NCBI RefSeq assembly: GCF_000970045.1
Contig: NZ_CP009505.1
Location: 2,418,001 to 2,482,000, forward strand
DNA: 64,000 bases
Source: Methanosarcina sp. MTP4
GTDB lineage: Archaea; Halobacteriota; Methanosarcinia; Methanosarcinales; Methanosarcinaceae
Direction of reading: 5' to 3'
Shown piece after piece: positions 41,383 to 50,268 of the stretch. A model generated the notes under the pieces. That model was not told the DNA's origin. It did no database searches and was given only the letters and a program-made list of their open reading frames with translations. Both the position numbers and the translations under genes were made by a program. Position 1 is the first letter of the stretch. Each line of letters begins with the position of its first letter.

Positions 41383-42592
41383 GGTTACCCTCTCTGATTT
41401 TACAACAATTTTGCAAAATACTAATGGTGTATACAATTAAAACTTTATTATATTCTTTGCTGAGAAATTACGAATTGCAGCAATTTAAAGATTCATCTTT
41501 TACCCGCAGGCTATTTGGAAATTAATCATTATTTGAGAATTCCCAATCAGAAAATTCATCATCCAATTTTGGTGCAGAATAGTACCCGGTTGGCTGAAGG
41601 GTGCATAACTGGATAAATAAACTTCAAATTTATCGATAGTATTTTATAATATTACGCACATATTATAAAATGGTTCACCGGGGAGTAAGCTGTAAAATGG
41701 AGCAAATTCAGGACGGTTTCACCGATCCCGTAACATACTTCATTGGCGTGCAGACTGTTAAATGGAGCAAATTCAGGACAGTATCAAACCTGATCCCGTA
41801 ATATACTTCATTGGCGTGCAGACTGTTAAATGGAGCAAATTCAGGACGGTTCCAAACCTGATCCCGCAATCACTTCATTGGTGCAGGATAACCCTTGTGA
41901 ACCACCTTATAAGCTTTATTATTCAACACTCAAGCCTATTGATACTCTTTTCTCAGATTTTATCGTTTTTCCCATCTTTTGTTTCTTATCTCAGCTTTTC
42001 GTCCCTGTTGTGAACGCAGTTTTATTTCTTCCAAAATTTCGTGCCCTGAGGACAGGACAATATTATTGTCGTCATTTCGAAAGAAGAGTATCAATAATTG
42101 AAAGAAGGGCTCTGTAGAAATCCTGTATATGGCTTGAAATGGCCCTGGTTTTTGTTACCGGGTTTACTAATGATTCCAGTTCCGAGAATTTTCGTTCTTA
42201 ATATCGGTAACAAGGGCCCTCACCGCTTGCGAAGCAAGCGGCCCTTTCCGAAATTTCCGAAAAAAAGCGACTGCAAAATAAACTGCAATTATTGGCTTTT
42301 AGTTTTATTCAACTTACTTCACGTCATATTCTGATTTTTTAGTTATCCATACATATTTTTTTGGGAACATCTATACTATTTTTAGTCATTTTAATGCATC
42401 TTCTGGAAAAGCCGGTCGTCTTCGACGATCGGTGCAAATGCCGGTACCTATAAAGCAAGTCGAAAAAAGATTTCGGGAAAAGCTGAACAGGGGAATTACA
42501 GCTAATCCTTTACTGGTTGATTTAGATAGGTTTTCTACAAAGCCGAAAGAAGGGATATATGTAAAGCTGCGAAAACAACTTAACTGTTTGGT
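41383..42592. other. Gene-poor region with tandem and hairpin repeats
   Basis: No intact gene is supported. It holds a 65-68 bp tandem repeat (41696-41886), the hairpin CGCTTGCGAAGCAAGCG (42224-42240), and a third member of the AAAAGCCGG hairpin family (CCGGTCGTC/GACGATCGG, 42412-42432). It runs into a broken gene. Confidence 0.5.
41696..41886. repeat. 65-68 bp tandem repeat, three copies
   Basis: Three copies, each beginning AATGGAGCAAATTCAGGAC and ending CTTCATTGGCGTGCAG, differing by small changes; the third is truncated. No spacer logic and no short repeat core, so not CRISPR. Confidence 0.9.
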
Positions 42593-42885
42593 TTGAGAAT
42601 CAAAAAGAAGGAAGATACACTTCGCACTTTATATAAGAGCTTAAAAGAAGCTCGAAAAAGTACAAAGAAGACCATGGGCTTGCATCAGAATCCGATGTAA
42701 AGGACTATCTGACCGCTGAACAGAAAGAGGCAATATATGACCTCCAAATCACCACTACAGGCTTAATAAAGGAGATAATTGAGTATAAAGAAAGGAAATC
42801 CCTTTTGAAGAAGCGATATCAAAATTTACCACTTCGGCTGGTAGTGCCCCGTATTGAACAGAAACAAAAGAGTGAAATGACCTAA
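42593..42885 (+). pseudogene. Frameshifted remnant of a helical protein gene
   Basis: Two overlapping forward frames together read like one protein. The first (42593-42700) gives LRIKKKEDTLRTLYKSLKEA, the second (42637-42885) gives LASESDVKDYLTAEQKEAIY and then EIIEYKERKSLLKKRYQNLP, ending at TAA 42885. The shift falls around 42640-42690. The product is basic and strongly helical, like the tail of a replication or recombination protein, but I cannot name it. The upstream part is lost in repeat sequence. Confidence 0.45.
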
Positions 42886-42986
42886 ATTAATTCAGGTCTG
42901 CAGACTCGTGATTAGCAATTTGGAAAATGAAGCAGTATCTTCCCAAAAACAAGAATCCCAGAAATAGAAAATTATAATAAGTTTAG

Positions 42987-43069
42987 TGCGAGGGAAGGGA
43001 GTCGAACCCTTGAACCCCTGCGGGAATGGATCTTGAGCCCATCGCCTTTAACCACTCGGCAACCCTCGC
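42987..43069 (-). tRNA. tRNA-Leu (anticodon CAA)
   Basis: The minus strand folds as a class II tRNA. The acceptor is GCGAGGG/CCCTCGC, the D arm TTGCCGAGTGGTTAAAGGC, and the anticodon stem ATGGG/TCCAT encloses CTCAAGA, giving anticodon CAA, which reads UUG. A long variable arm (TCCCGCAGGGG) and a T arm AAGGG-TTCGACT-CCCTT follow. The discriminator is A (base 42987), and CCA is not encoded. No intron is seen. Confidence 0.97.
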
Positions 43070-43353
43070 GCAATTGATTTATTTCTCGGTCTAAATATTC
43101 TCCAGGCTTCCTAATTAATTACATGTTGAACCTGTAACCGTTGACCGTCTGGTTACTCCTGCTTATGGATGAGTACCAATATGGTAACGATGAAACTACC
43201 ATATAAAGCTAATCCTGTAAACAGGGCAGATACAACGCCCTGGAGCCGACAGGAAAAGCAAAGTTTTCCCCCGGAGCCGGGTGGTGGAAGGACGCTCTCT
43301 CTTGAAAAACTCTTTTCCGGAATCTCTGTCCCCTATAAACTCCGGGAACAGGC

Positions 43354-43704
43354 TTAGAGGTCCCCGGAATTTTTCTCGCCTGACTTGTTTATTTTTTCTC
43401 CCGAACTGTTTACCAGTACCCAGTCGAGGTACTCCTGCTCCCCTCCGATCTCCCAGAACTCGATCGCAGGCAGTTCATACGTATGGAGGGCTTTTACAAG
43501 CTTGCAGATCTCATCAAAGCGGGAAGAGTCGGTTTTAACGATCATTGCAATTTCGGAATCATCCTCAATTTTGCCTTCCCAGGTGTAGACCGATGATATG
43601 GGAAACATGTTCACACAGGCTGCAAGCTTCTTTGAGACCAGCGCTCTTGCAATGGTAGAAGCGTTCTTCATGTCCCCAGTTGTTATGTATACGATTCCCT
43701 GCAT
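43354..43704 (-). CDS. cutA: CutA divalent-ion tolerance protein
   Basis: A 116-residue trimer-forming protein of the CutA family, linked to copper and other divalent-ion tolerance. Starting at 43704 it reads MQGIVYITTGDMKNASTIAR, then LAACVNMFPISSVYTWEGKI and HTYELPAIEFWEI, the family signature. The C-terminal extension SSGEKINKSGEKNSGDL is variable. The ten codons upstream in frame are not needed because GGAGG precedes 43704. It stands alone. Confidence 0.94.
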   Translation of the reverse strand: MQGIVYITTGDMKNASTIARALVSKKLAACVNMFPISSVYTWEGKIEDDSEIAMIVKTDSSRFDEICKLVKALHTYELPAIEFWEIGGEQEYLDWVLVNSSGEKINKSGEKNSGDL

Positions 43705-43734
43705 CTTACCCGGAACCTCCGGAAACATTAACAA

Positions 43735-44213
43735 TTTAAATGATGTTATTGTTTAACGATTTCAAGCCAATAAGTAATTCCAGCTAAATCACTTCAAACC
43801 AACAATTTCAAACCAGCAATTTCAAACCAACAATTTCAAACCAACAATTTCAAACCAACAATTTCAAACCAATAAGTAATTCCAGCTAAATCACTTCAAG
43901 CTAATATTAATTCAAGCCAATAAGTAATTTAGGCTAATAGAAAGTGTTATACCTTGTGATAAATTATAAATGGTAATTACAAAAAATGGGCTTTGTACGG
44001 GAAAGCAGGCATGAGTATTTATATATTGATTTTAATATAATTACTCAGATTTAGATGCGACATGTTTTGTTTGATTGCTATTTGGCCCTCTGACTTTTCT
44101 GCACTGTCTCAAGATTTGGCCTATAACATAATATAATAAAACGTTTTATTTGCTTTAAGTTCCGAATAATTCGATTCATACCCAAGATCATTTCATATTC
44201 TCGGAGAATTTCT
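43735..44213. repeat. Short tandem repeats upstream of cutA
   Basis: Bases 43796-43872 hold about five copies of a 14-bp unit (CAATTTCAAACCAA or close). A second block with CAAGCCAATAAGTAATT and AGCTAAATCACTTCAA recurs at 43764-43800, 43868-43905 and 43914-43934. No gene is seen. GGAG at 44201 is the ribosome site of the S2P gene. Confidence 0.75.
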
Positions 44214-46025
44214 TTGAGTGGCACAAGCATTGCAATAAGCATATTCATACTGTACTGGTTCCTTGTCTCTATCCTGGACAGGCGGGGAATTCTGGAAAAA
44301 TACAATATAAGCACCTTCGGTCCGCTGCCCATCCTTATGATCAGGACCACAAAAGGGCTCAAACTGCTTGACATCCTGGCCCGCCCCAAATTCTACTGGC
44401 GGGTTTTTGCAAACCTCGGGATCTGGCTTATGTTTGTAGGCATGATTGCCATGTTCCTGGTAATAGCGATCTCAGACTTTGCGCTGTACACGTCCTTCCT
44501 GAACAACAACGTCCCGGAACCGGGCAAGTACAATGCTGCCAGGAATATCCTGCTTATCCCCGGCCTAAACGAGTTTATCCCCTTTACCTGGGGAGTTATT
44601 GCGCTAATCGTCACTCTCGTGGTGCATGAGTTTTCCCACGCAATCCTCTGCCGGGTGGAAGGCATCCGGGTCAAGTCCATGGGAATCCTGCTTGCCCTTG
44701 TGCCTATCGGAGGTTTTGCGGAACCCGATGAAGAACAACTTTTCGGCAAAAAAGAAAAGCCAGTAGAAGAAAACGAACTTCCTCTTACTGCCTCGATTGA
44801 TGAAATAGAAGAATGGGAACGGCAGGAAGAGCAAAGGAAAAGGGAAATACCTCTCAAAGTCAAGGAACAAAAACCTGCTCAGGAGCCTGAAAAAATTGCA
44901 ACTAGGGCCCAGCGGTCCAGAATCCTGGCTGCCGGGGTGATGGCAAATTTCTGTGTTGCCTTCATCGCTTTACTGCTCTTCTTCGGGCCCGTGCTCGGGG
45001 CAATCGCTCCCCTGAGTGATGCCATGGTCCTGAGTGTAAACGAAAGTTCCCCTGCTGACCTTGCAGGAATCCGGGAGGACATGGTAATAACCCGGATAGA
45101 TGACACCAACATCACCAACGCCATGGACGTCCTTTACTACCTGGAAACCGTTGAGTCCGGGGACATAATACAAATCCATGCCCTGGAAGACGGAGTAGTT
45201 TCGGTGTATGAGATCGAAGCTTCCGAGCTGGCCGACGGCCACATCAATGGGGTGCCGATTGGAGGGGTTGTGGAAGAAAGCCCTGCTGAAGCCACCGGTT
45301 TCGAGGAAGGGATGACCATGATCCGGCTCGATGACACGGAGATACAAGACGTCGCCGATTTTGTAAATTTCATGGAAAATACTCAGGCCAACCAGACCAT
45401 CCGGGCGGAACTGCTTCCCCCTGCAAACTATACGGGAGCCCTGACGGAAAACGGCACGGTTGTACTTGATGTTAAACTGGCTCCCCATTCCATTGACAGT
45501 GAGCGTGGGTTCCTGGGAGTTATGTACGGAATGGACGGGATTGTCGAATGCCCGATGCTCGGCGTTTCCCTGTGGATGCCCCAATCAAAATACTATCTTG
45601 AAGCCCTCAAACAGATCCCCTCCCTGCTCACAGGACTTGCTGGCTGGCTGATCCTCTTCGGGCTTCCCATCTACGGGTTTGCAGGGGAAGGTTTCCGCGG
45701 CTTTTCAGGCACTATTGCCCAGTTCTACCAGCCCGTAGGCTGGGCCGAACCCCTTGGAGTGGGCATCTTCTGGATAGCCAATACCCTGCTCTGGATAGGC
45801 TGGCTGAACTTCTATGTGGGGCTCTTCAACTGCCTGCCCGCGGTACCCCTGGACGGGGGTCACGTGTTCAAGGACTACACCTACTCCCTTGTGTACCGGA
45901 TTACAGGAAAGGAAGACGTCTCTGCAAGAGTCTCCAATTCTATTTCAGCAACCTTCTCAATGCTGATCCTGTTCTCGTTTATCTTTATGATAATCGGGCC
46001 GTTCATAGGGCAGTGGTTGAAATGA
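44214..46025 (+). CDS. Site-2 protease family membrane metalloprotease with PDZ domains
   Basis: A 603-residue intramembrane zinc protease of the M50/S2P family, which cuts membrane-spanning regulators. The zinc site is HEFSH (His138, Glu139, His142), and the third ligand is in NCLPAVPLDGGH near the end. Between the spans are a charged cytoplasmic or external loop (res. about 175-230, Glu/Lys-rich) and two PDZ domains (about 285-420; VNESSPADLAGIREDMVITRI and VVEESPAEATGFEEGMTMIRL). The TTG start has GGAG eight bases upstream. It stands alone, so the substrate is unknown. Confidence 0.92.
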   Translation: MSGTSIAISIFILYWFLVSILDRRGILEKYNISTFGPLPILMIRTTKGLKLLDILARPKFYWRVFANLGIWLMFVGMIAMFLVIAISDFALYTSFLNNNVPEPGKYNAARNILLIPGLNEFIPFTWGVIALIVTLVVHEFSHAILCRVEGIRVKSMGILLALVPIGGFAEPDEEQLFGKKEKPVEENELPLTASIDEIEEWERQEEQRKREIPLKVKEQKPAQEPEKIATRAQRSRILAAGVMANFCVAFIALLLFFGPVLGAIAPLSDAMVLSVNESSPADLAGIREDMVITRIDDTNITNAMDVLYYLETVESGDIIQIHALEDGVVSVYEIEASELADGHINGVPIGGVVEESPAEATGFEEGMTMIRLDDTEIQDVADFVNFMENTQANQTIRAELLPPANYTGALTENGTVVLDVKLAPHSIDSERGFLGVMYGMDGIVECPMLGVSLWMPQSKYYLEALKQIPSLLTGLAGWLILFGLPIYGFAGEGFRGFSGTIAQFYQPVGWAEPLGVGIFWIANTLLWIGWLNFYVGLFNCLPAVPLDGGHVFKDYTYSLVYRITGKEDVSARVSNSISATFSMLILFSFIFMIIGPFIGQWLK

Positions 46026-46243
46026 AATGAAATGAAATTTTTCAGTTAATATCCCGGACACTGCGGTGGAGCTTGGAAATTTCGGGACTGGAAGTTTCGG
46101 GGCCTGTTATCCGTAAAGCTCCGGATATTTTATTTTCTTTTTTGAGGTGCCATGTTAACCGGCTTTCACAATAATTATAAGATATCCCCGCTAACTTATA
46201 ACAGTAATAATGAAAACAGGGTGTTTGAAAACAAGGTGTATTA

Positions 46244-47287
46244 ATGGCTCTTCCAAGATCCGGTAGACCTGCAGGCAAGGCGAAAGTTCATAAAATAATG
46301 AGGAAAAGGCCTCATTCAGCTTACAAGATTGCAGCTTTGCTTATGGTAATAATTTATATCATTCTCTTCGAGTACCTGATGGTCCTGGAAGGCCAGCCCG
46401 AGCATGCAAATCCGATAACTGCTATCTACTGGGCAACCACTACTATTGCGACGGTAGGTTACGGCGACATTGTCTTTACTTCCCTGGCAGGTCAGCTTTT
46501 TTCGGTGCTCGTGCAGGTAGTAGGCATTATCATGATTTCCGGTTTCTTTCTGACATACGTGATTATGCCCTGGCTGGACAAGTCAATCAAGTTCAGGCTT
46601 CCCAGGAAGGCCCCCCCCGGTTTGAAAGAGCACATCATCATTTGCGGATACAACCAGCTTGTGGAAACCCTTATAGATGAACTGGCTGCGCAGGATATCC
46701 TGTTTGTGATAGTTGACGATGATACGGAACTTATAAGGGAACTCGCCTACAAAGATATCCCCTGCATCCTCGGGGTCCCCAGCGACAAACATACACTTCT
46801 GAACGCCAATGTCGAAAAGGCCAGGATCCTGATTGCAAACAAGTCCGATGAAAGGAACGCAAATATCGTGCTGACTGCACGGGAGTTCGAACACCTCCGG
46901 ATCATTGCCATCGTAGAGGACCGCTCCAACTCCAAATACCTCAAGTATGCCGGAGCCGACACCGTGGTATCCCCCAAGTCCATGTTCGGGCAGTTCATAG
47001 GGAGAAAGGCTATGGACAGGCTTGTGAGCAGGGTTACCGGAGCAACCGAAATCTTTGAAGGGGTACACATCACCGAATTTCCCATATACCTGAAAAGCCC
47101 CCTTATAGGAAAGACCCTGAAGGACGTTTCCAGCCAGAGGCTTACCGGAGCACGCATTGTTGGGATCTGGATAAGCGGGACTCTTTCCTTTGACCCAAAA
47201 GAGGACGATGTGATCCGGGACAATTCCGTTCTCCTGGCCGTGGGAACCCCCGAACAGCTTTCAAAACTGAAAAAACTAACCCATTGA
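46244..47287 (+). CDS. Two-span K+ channel with RCK domain (MthK-like)
   Basis: A 347-residue channel. The N-terminus is basic and is followed by one span (IAALLMVIIYIILFEYL), the pore helix and filter TTIATVGYGD (res. 66-75), and a second span (LVQVVGIIMISGFFLTYVI). From about res. 112 a TrkA-N/RCK Rossmann domain starts at HIIICGYNQLVETLIDEL, and a TrkA-C domain lies at about 265-345. This is the MthK plan, gated by Ca2+ or nucleotides. The next gene encodes a free RCK protein, which may join the gating ring. Confidence 0.94.
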   Translation: MALPRSGRPAGKAKVHKIMRKRPHSAYKIAALLMVIIYIILFEYLMVLEGQPEHANPITAIYWATTTIATVGYGDIVFTSLAGQLFSVLVQVVGIIMISGFFLTYVIMPWLDKSIKFRLPRKAPPGLKEHIIICGYNQLVETLIDELAAQDILFVIVDDDTELIRELAYKDIPCILGVPSDKHTLLNANVEKARILIANKSDERNANIVLTAREFEHLRIIAIVEDRSNSKYLKYAGADTVVSPKSMFGQFIGRKAMDRLVSRVTGATEIFEGVHITEFPIYLKSPLIGKTLKDVSSQRLTGARIVGIWISGTLSFDPKEDDVIRDNSVLLAVGTPEQLSKLKKLTH

Positions 47288-47429
47288 GCCCGTTTCCCGG
47301 ATCAGGTTCCCTGGCAATGTAACAAAAAAAGTTTATTGTTTCAGAACATAACAGGCAGAGAAAAAACTGCCAATTATAAAGTCAAAGAATGAATCTGATG
47401 ATTTCGATCTGAAGATTCCGGAGTGAAAA

Positions 47430-48107
47430 ATGGAGCCAAAGGGACATCTGGTCGTGCTGGGATACGGAGACGTCGGAAAGAGCCTCGTAAAGGTGCTCAA
47501 GAGCGGACCTTTTCGTTTTGTCGTCGTGGATTCGGATGAAAAGGTCTTCGAATACGCAGACTTCGAGCATATCGTGGGGAACGGAGCCGACGAGGAAGTG
47601 CTCATTTCAGCGGGGGTGAAGACGGCATCCTTTATTTTCGTGGCCCTGAACGACGATACGAACGTCATTTTTGCAACCCTGATTGCAAGAAGCCTTAATC
47701 CGAACTCAACCATCGTAGCTAGGGCAAACTCCGTAAAGTCCATCGACAAGATCTACAAGGCCGGGGCGGATTACGTAGGGTCCCTTTCCATCGTGGCAGG
47801 GCAGATGCTTGCCAAAATGACTGCCAGCTGTGTGGGAAAGTCCTGCAGGATAGATGAAGATATAATGCTCTACGAAGGCATAGAAATCGAAATACATCAT
47901 GTGGAAAAGGGCTCTCACATGGATAAAAAGTCAATCGGGACCCTGGACCTTGAAAATAAGATCGGATGCACCATAGTAGGCATTGAACGCGGGGGCCTTG
48001 CCATGACTGATCTCACTAAGAAGACTTTAATAAGGGCAGGGGACGTGATTGCTGTCGTCGGAAGCAGTAAACAGATTTCAGAGTTTAAAGAAAAATATAT
48101 TGAATAA
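47430..48107 (+). CDS. Stand-alone RCK (TrkA-N/TrkA-C) protein
   Basis: A 225-residue soluble protein with a TrkA-N Rossmann domain (HLVVLGYGDVGKSLVKVLKS, nucleotide loop GYGDVG, Asp in VVVDSDEK) and a TrkA-C domain (res. about 145-225). It lies 142 bases after the K+ channel gene in the same direction. Its N-terminal half is closest to the channel's own RCK domain in layout, which suggests that it forms mixed gating rings with the channel or controls another transporter such as TrkH. Confidence 0.92.
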   Translation: MEPKGHLVVLGYGDVGKSLVKVLKSGPFRFVVVDSDEKVFEYADFEHIVGNGADEEVLISAGVKTASFIFVALNDDTNVIFATLIARSLNPNSTIVARANSVKSIDKIYKAGADYVGSLSIVAGQMLAKMTASCVGKSCRIDEDIMLYEGIEIEIHHVEKGSHMDKKSIGTLDLENKIGCTIVGIERGGLAMTDLTKKTLIRAGDVIAVVGSSKQISEFKEKYIE

Positions 48108-48497
48108 GAAGTATAGTATGTAATTTCAGGGGAACTTTTGAGGAAGAATTTTGAGGGGGACTTTTTCGAAAGAATTTTCAGGAGAACTTTTTAGGAAGAA
48201 TGTTCAGGGGAACTTTTTAGGGAGAATATATCTGTTATTAGGGCTTATGCAATAAATGGAAACTGAGCCACAGCTAGAAATTGTTTGTAGTCGATGGTCA
48301 CAGCTAATGATTATTTACAGCTAATGATTCGCAGTTAATGATTCGCAGTTAATGATTCGCAGTTAACGATTCACAGTTAACGATTCGCAGTTAATGATTC
48401 GCAGTTAACGATTCACAGTTAACGATTCACAGTTAACGATTCACAGTCAAGAATAATGTACAGTTATAAAATTATTTACCGTTAAAGATGTGATAAA
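48108..48497. repeat. Tandem repeats between RCK and KaiC-like genes
   Basis: Two arrays. Bases 48125-48230 carry four copies of a loose unit AGGGGAACTTTTTAGGAAGAAT. Bases 48305-48455 carry about twelve copies of a 15-bp unit (GATTCGCAGTTAATG or GATTCACAGTTAACG). No gene is seen. The arrays precede the KaiC-like gene. Confidence 0.85.
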
Positions 48498-49217
48498 ATG
48501 GAGAGCTTATCTACCGGGATTGAGGGGCTTGATTTGATGATAGATGGCGGATACCCTAAGGGGAGGAGCGTACTTATCACGGGCCCTCCGGGTTCCGGAA
48601 AAACCATTCTCGGGCTGCAATTCTTGCACAGGAGCTGTGCGGAAGGCAAGAAATGTGTTATGATCCTTACCCGGGAACTCACGGAAGACCTCCTCAAGCA
48701 GGCAAAAAGCCTGGGGCTCGACCTTGACCCCTTCGTTGAAAACGGGCAGCTTATCATAAAGAACATCTTCGAGGAAAAAATTAACAAGATCAAAAGTTTC
48801 TCAAAATTCGGGAAGGGGCTCAGTACGGTAGATGCAGACATTCTCGACCACCTGAGCGGCATGAGCCCTGATGTCGAGGTCGTGGTCCTTGACAACATCG
48901 GGGTAATGGCCATTGACCACGATATCAAGGAATTTGCGGACAAGTTCAGCTCAATAAGTATCATCCTTATGAAAAACGGCTGTACGGGCTTCTTCGTCAT
49001 GGACGAGGATTCCTACGAACTTACCCACAGGCTTACCGGCTACATGGTTGCCGGGCTTATCCGTTTCCTGGTGAAAGAAAACCTTAGTGTCGGGAGGACC
49101 AGCCAGTATATTTACGTCCAGAAAATGCGAAACAAGCAGGTGCCTGTAAAATATTCCCTGTATGACATTAGTTCCAGAGGGATTGAAATAATCAATAGCA
49201 TAAAAGGAAATTACTGA
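48498..49217 (+). CDS. Single-domain KaiC/RadA-like ATPase
   Basis: A 239-residue RecA-fold ATPase of the archaeal KaiC-like type. Walker A is GPPGSGKT (res. 29-36) and Walker B is EVVVLDNIGVMA. RELTEDLLKQAKSLGLDL is the usual KaiC region for the Glu pair, though here Arg-Glu-Leu-Thr replaces EExPED. It has one domain only. The leftward KaiC-like gene at 50258 is a paralogue (both start STGI(E/D)(G/E)LD). Such proteins are found next to signalling proteins in methanogens, and this one is convergent with a response regulator. Confidence 0.88.
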   Translation: MESLSTGIEGLDLMIDGGYPKGRSVLITGPPGSGKTILGLQFLHRSCAEGKKCVMILTRELTEDLLKQAKSLGLDLDPFVENGQLIIKNIFEEKINKIKSFSKFGKGLSTVDADILDHLSGMSPDVEVVVLDNIGVMAIDHDIKEFADKFSSISIILMKNGCTGFFVMDEDSYELTHRLTGYMVAGLIRFLVKENLSVGRTSQYIYVQKMRNKQVPVKYSLYDISSRGIEIINSIKGNY

Positions 49218-49410
49218 ATTTTAGGGTTTGTTCCTTTTATTTATTCTTGAACCCGAAAACGCTTTTTGATCCAAGTGTAATAAAGTGCTTCCGCCAGCTT
49301 GCCTGGCGACGCTTCTCAAAAGGAATAAAAAAAGATGTGAAAATAGTATTTCAGGCTGTACTTATTTCTGTTTTGTTTGAACCGTTATCGGTTTATCGGC
49401 CGCTTTTATA
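49218..49410. other. Convergent gap with a hairpin-repeat relic
   Basis: CCGCCAG-CTTGC-CTGGCG (49291-49308) is a diverged third copy of the 37-bp dispersed repeat, in the gap between two convergent genes, where a shared terminator would fit. Confidence 0.6.
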
Positions 49411-50268
49411 TCAGATTTCCTTTATCCTGAAATAACAGCATTCATTTCGGTTTCCAATGGTTTTATACACTTCGACTCCCCATCTGCCGGGCATTTTCGA
49501 GGCAACATTTGAGAAGATCTTTCTTGTGAGGGTACAGAGAATCGGGTTTCTGCGCGCCTGTTCTTTACCCCAGGGACAGGCTATCCCTTCAATTATGCAG
49601 GCGGTTCCTTCATCGTCTGTTTTCGAACTGAAATCCCCTCCGAGCTGGTTCATAATATCTTCACAGATTTTCCCTGTGTAGGCAAGGTCCAGGTCTTCCA
49701 GGTCAAAGGAGTACATATCGATCAGGGTTTTCTGGACCATGCCGGTCATCTGGTTGATCATTATCTTTTTCTCTTCGTAAGAGATTGCCTGAAGAAGAGT
49801 GGGAATGATTTCGGTCAGGATGCTCTGAATCCTGTTTTTAACCTCGAGGCTGTCGCGTTCGGCCGCCAGTTTGTCGTGGAGGTCTTTTACCCTGAGCAGG
49901 GACTTAACTCTTGTAGTGAGTTCAAGCTTGTTTATGGGCTTCGTAAGAAAATCGTCAGCTCCCACATCGATCCCCCTTATACGGTGCTCGAGCTCCGAGA
50001 GGGCCGTAAGCATCAGGACCGGGGTGAACTGGGTTTCACTGTCAGCCTTAAGGAGCCTGCAGACCTCATAGCCGTCCACTTCGGGCATCATGACGTCCAG
50101 GAGGACCATGTCAGGTTTTTCTTCCCTGACCTTCCGAAGAGCCTCTTTTCCGCCGTAAGCGGTAATCGTTGTGTAGGGTTCCGATAAAAGGTAAGCTTCC
50201 ATCAGTTCTACATTGATCTCTTCGTCATCGACAATCAGGATTTTGGGCGTTTTTTCTTCAATCGACAA
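49411..50268 (-). CDS. Response regulator with methanogen-type output domain
   Basis: A 285-residue CheY-like regulator. The TTG start at 50268 has GGAGGGAC seven bases upstream and overlaps the last codons of the KaiC-like gene, so translation is coupled. The receiver domain shows Asp14-Asp15, phospho-acceptor Asp58 (VLLDVMMP), Thr88 and Lys110. A coiled-coil follows (HDKLAAERDSLEVKN), then a C-terminal domain with CPWGKEQARRNPILCTLTRK and NECCYFRI. This Cys/NPxC layout is like the 'metanogen output domain' of Methanosarcina signal proteins; that family name is tentative. There is no HTH, so output is by protein contact. Confidence 0.9.
   Translation of the reverse strand: MSIEEKTPKILIVDDEEINVELMEAYLLSEPYTTITAYGGKEALRKVREEKPDMVLLDVMMPEVDGYEVCRLLKADSETQFTPVLMLTALSELEHRIRGIDVGADDFLTKPINKLELTTRVKSLLRVKDLHDKLAAERDSLEVKNRIQSILTEIIPTLLQAISYEEKKIMINQMTGMVQKTLIDMYSFDLEDLDLAYTGKICEDIMNQLGGDFSSKTDDEGTACIIEGIACPWGKEQARRNPILCTLTRKIFSNVASKMPGRWGVEVYKTIGNRNECCYFRIKEI

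Noticed and set aside
43070-43353. Riboswitch-like pairing near 43210-43260
   Set aside because: CCTGT/ACAGG and GGGC/GCCC stems are short and I see no conserved riboswitch core or gene in the right orientation.
44393-45584. Several minus-strand frames over the site-2 protease gene
   Set aside because: The plus frame carries HEFSH, PDZ and membrane motifs throughout, so these are shadows.
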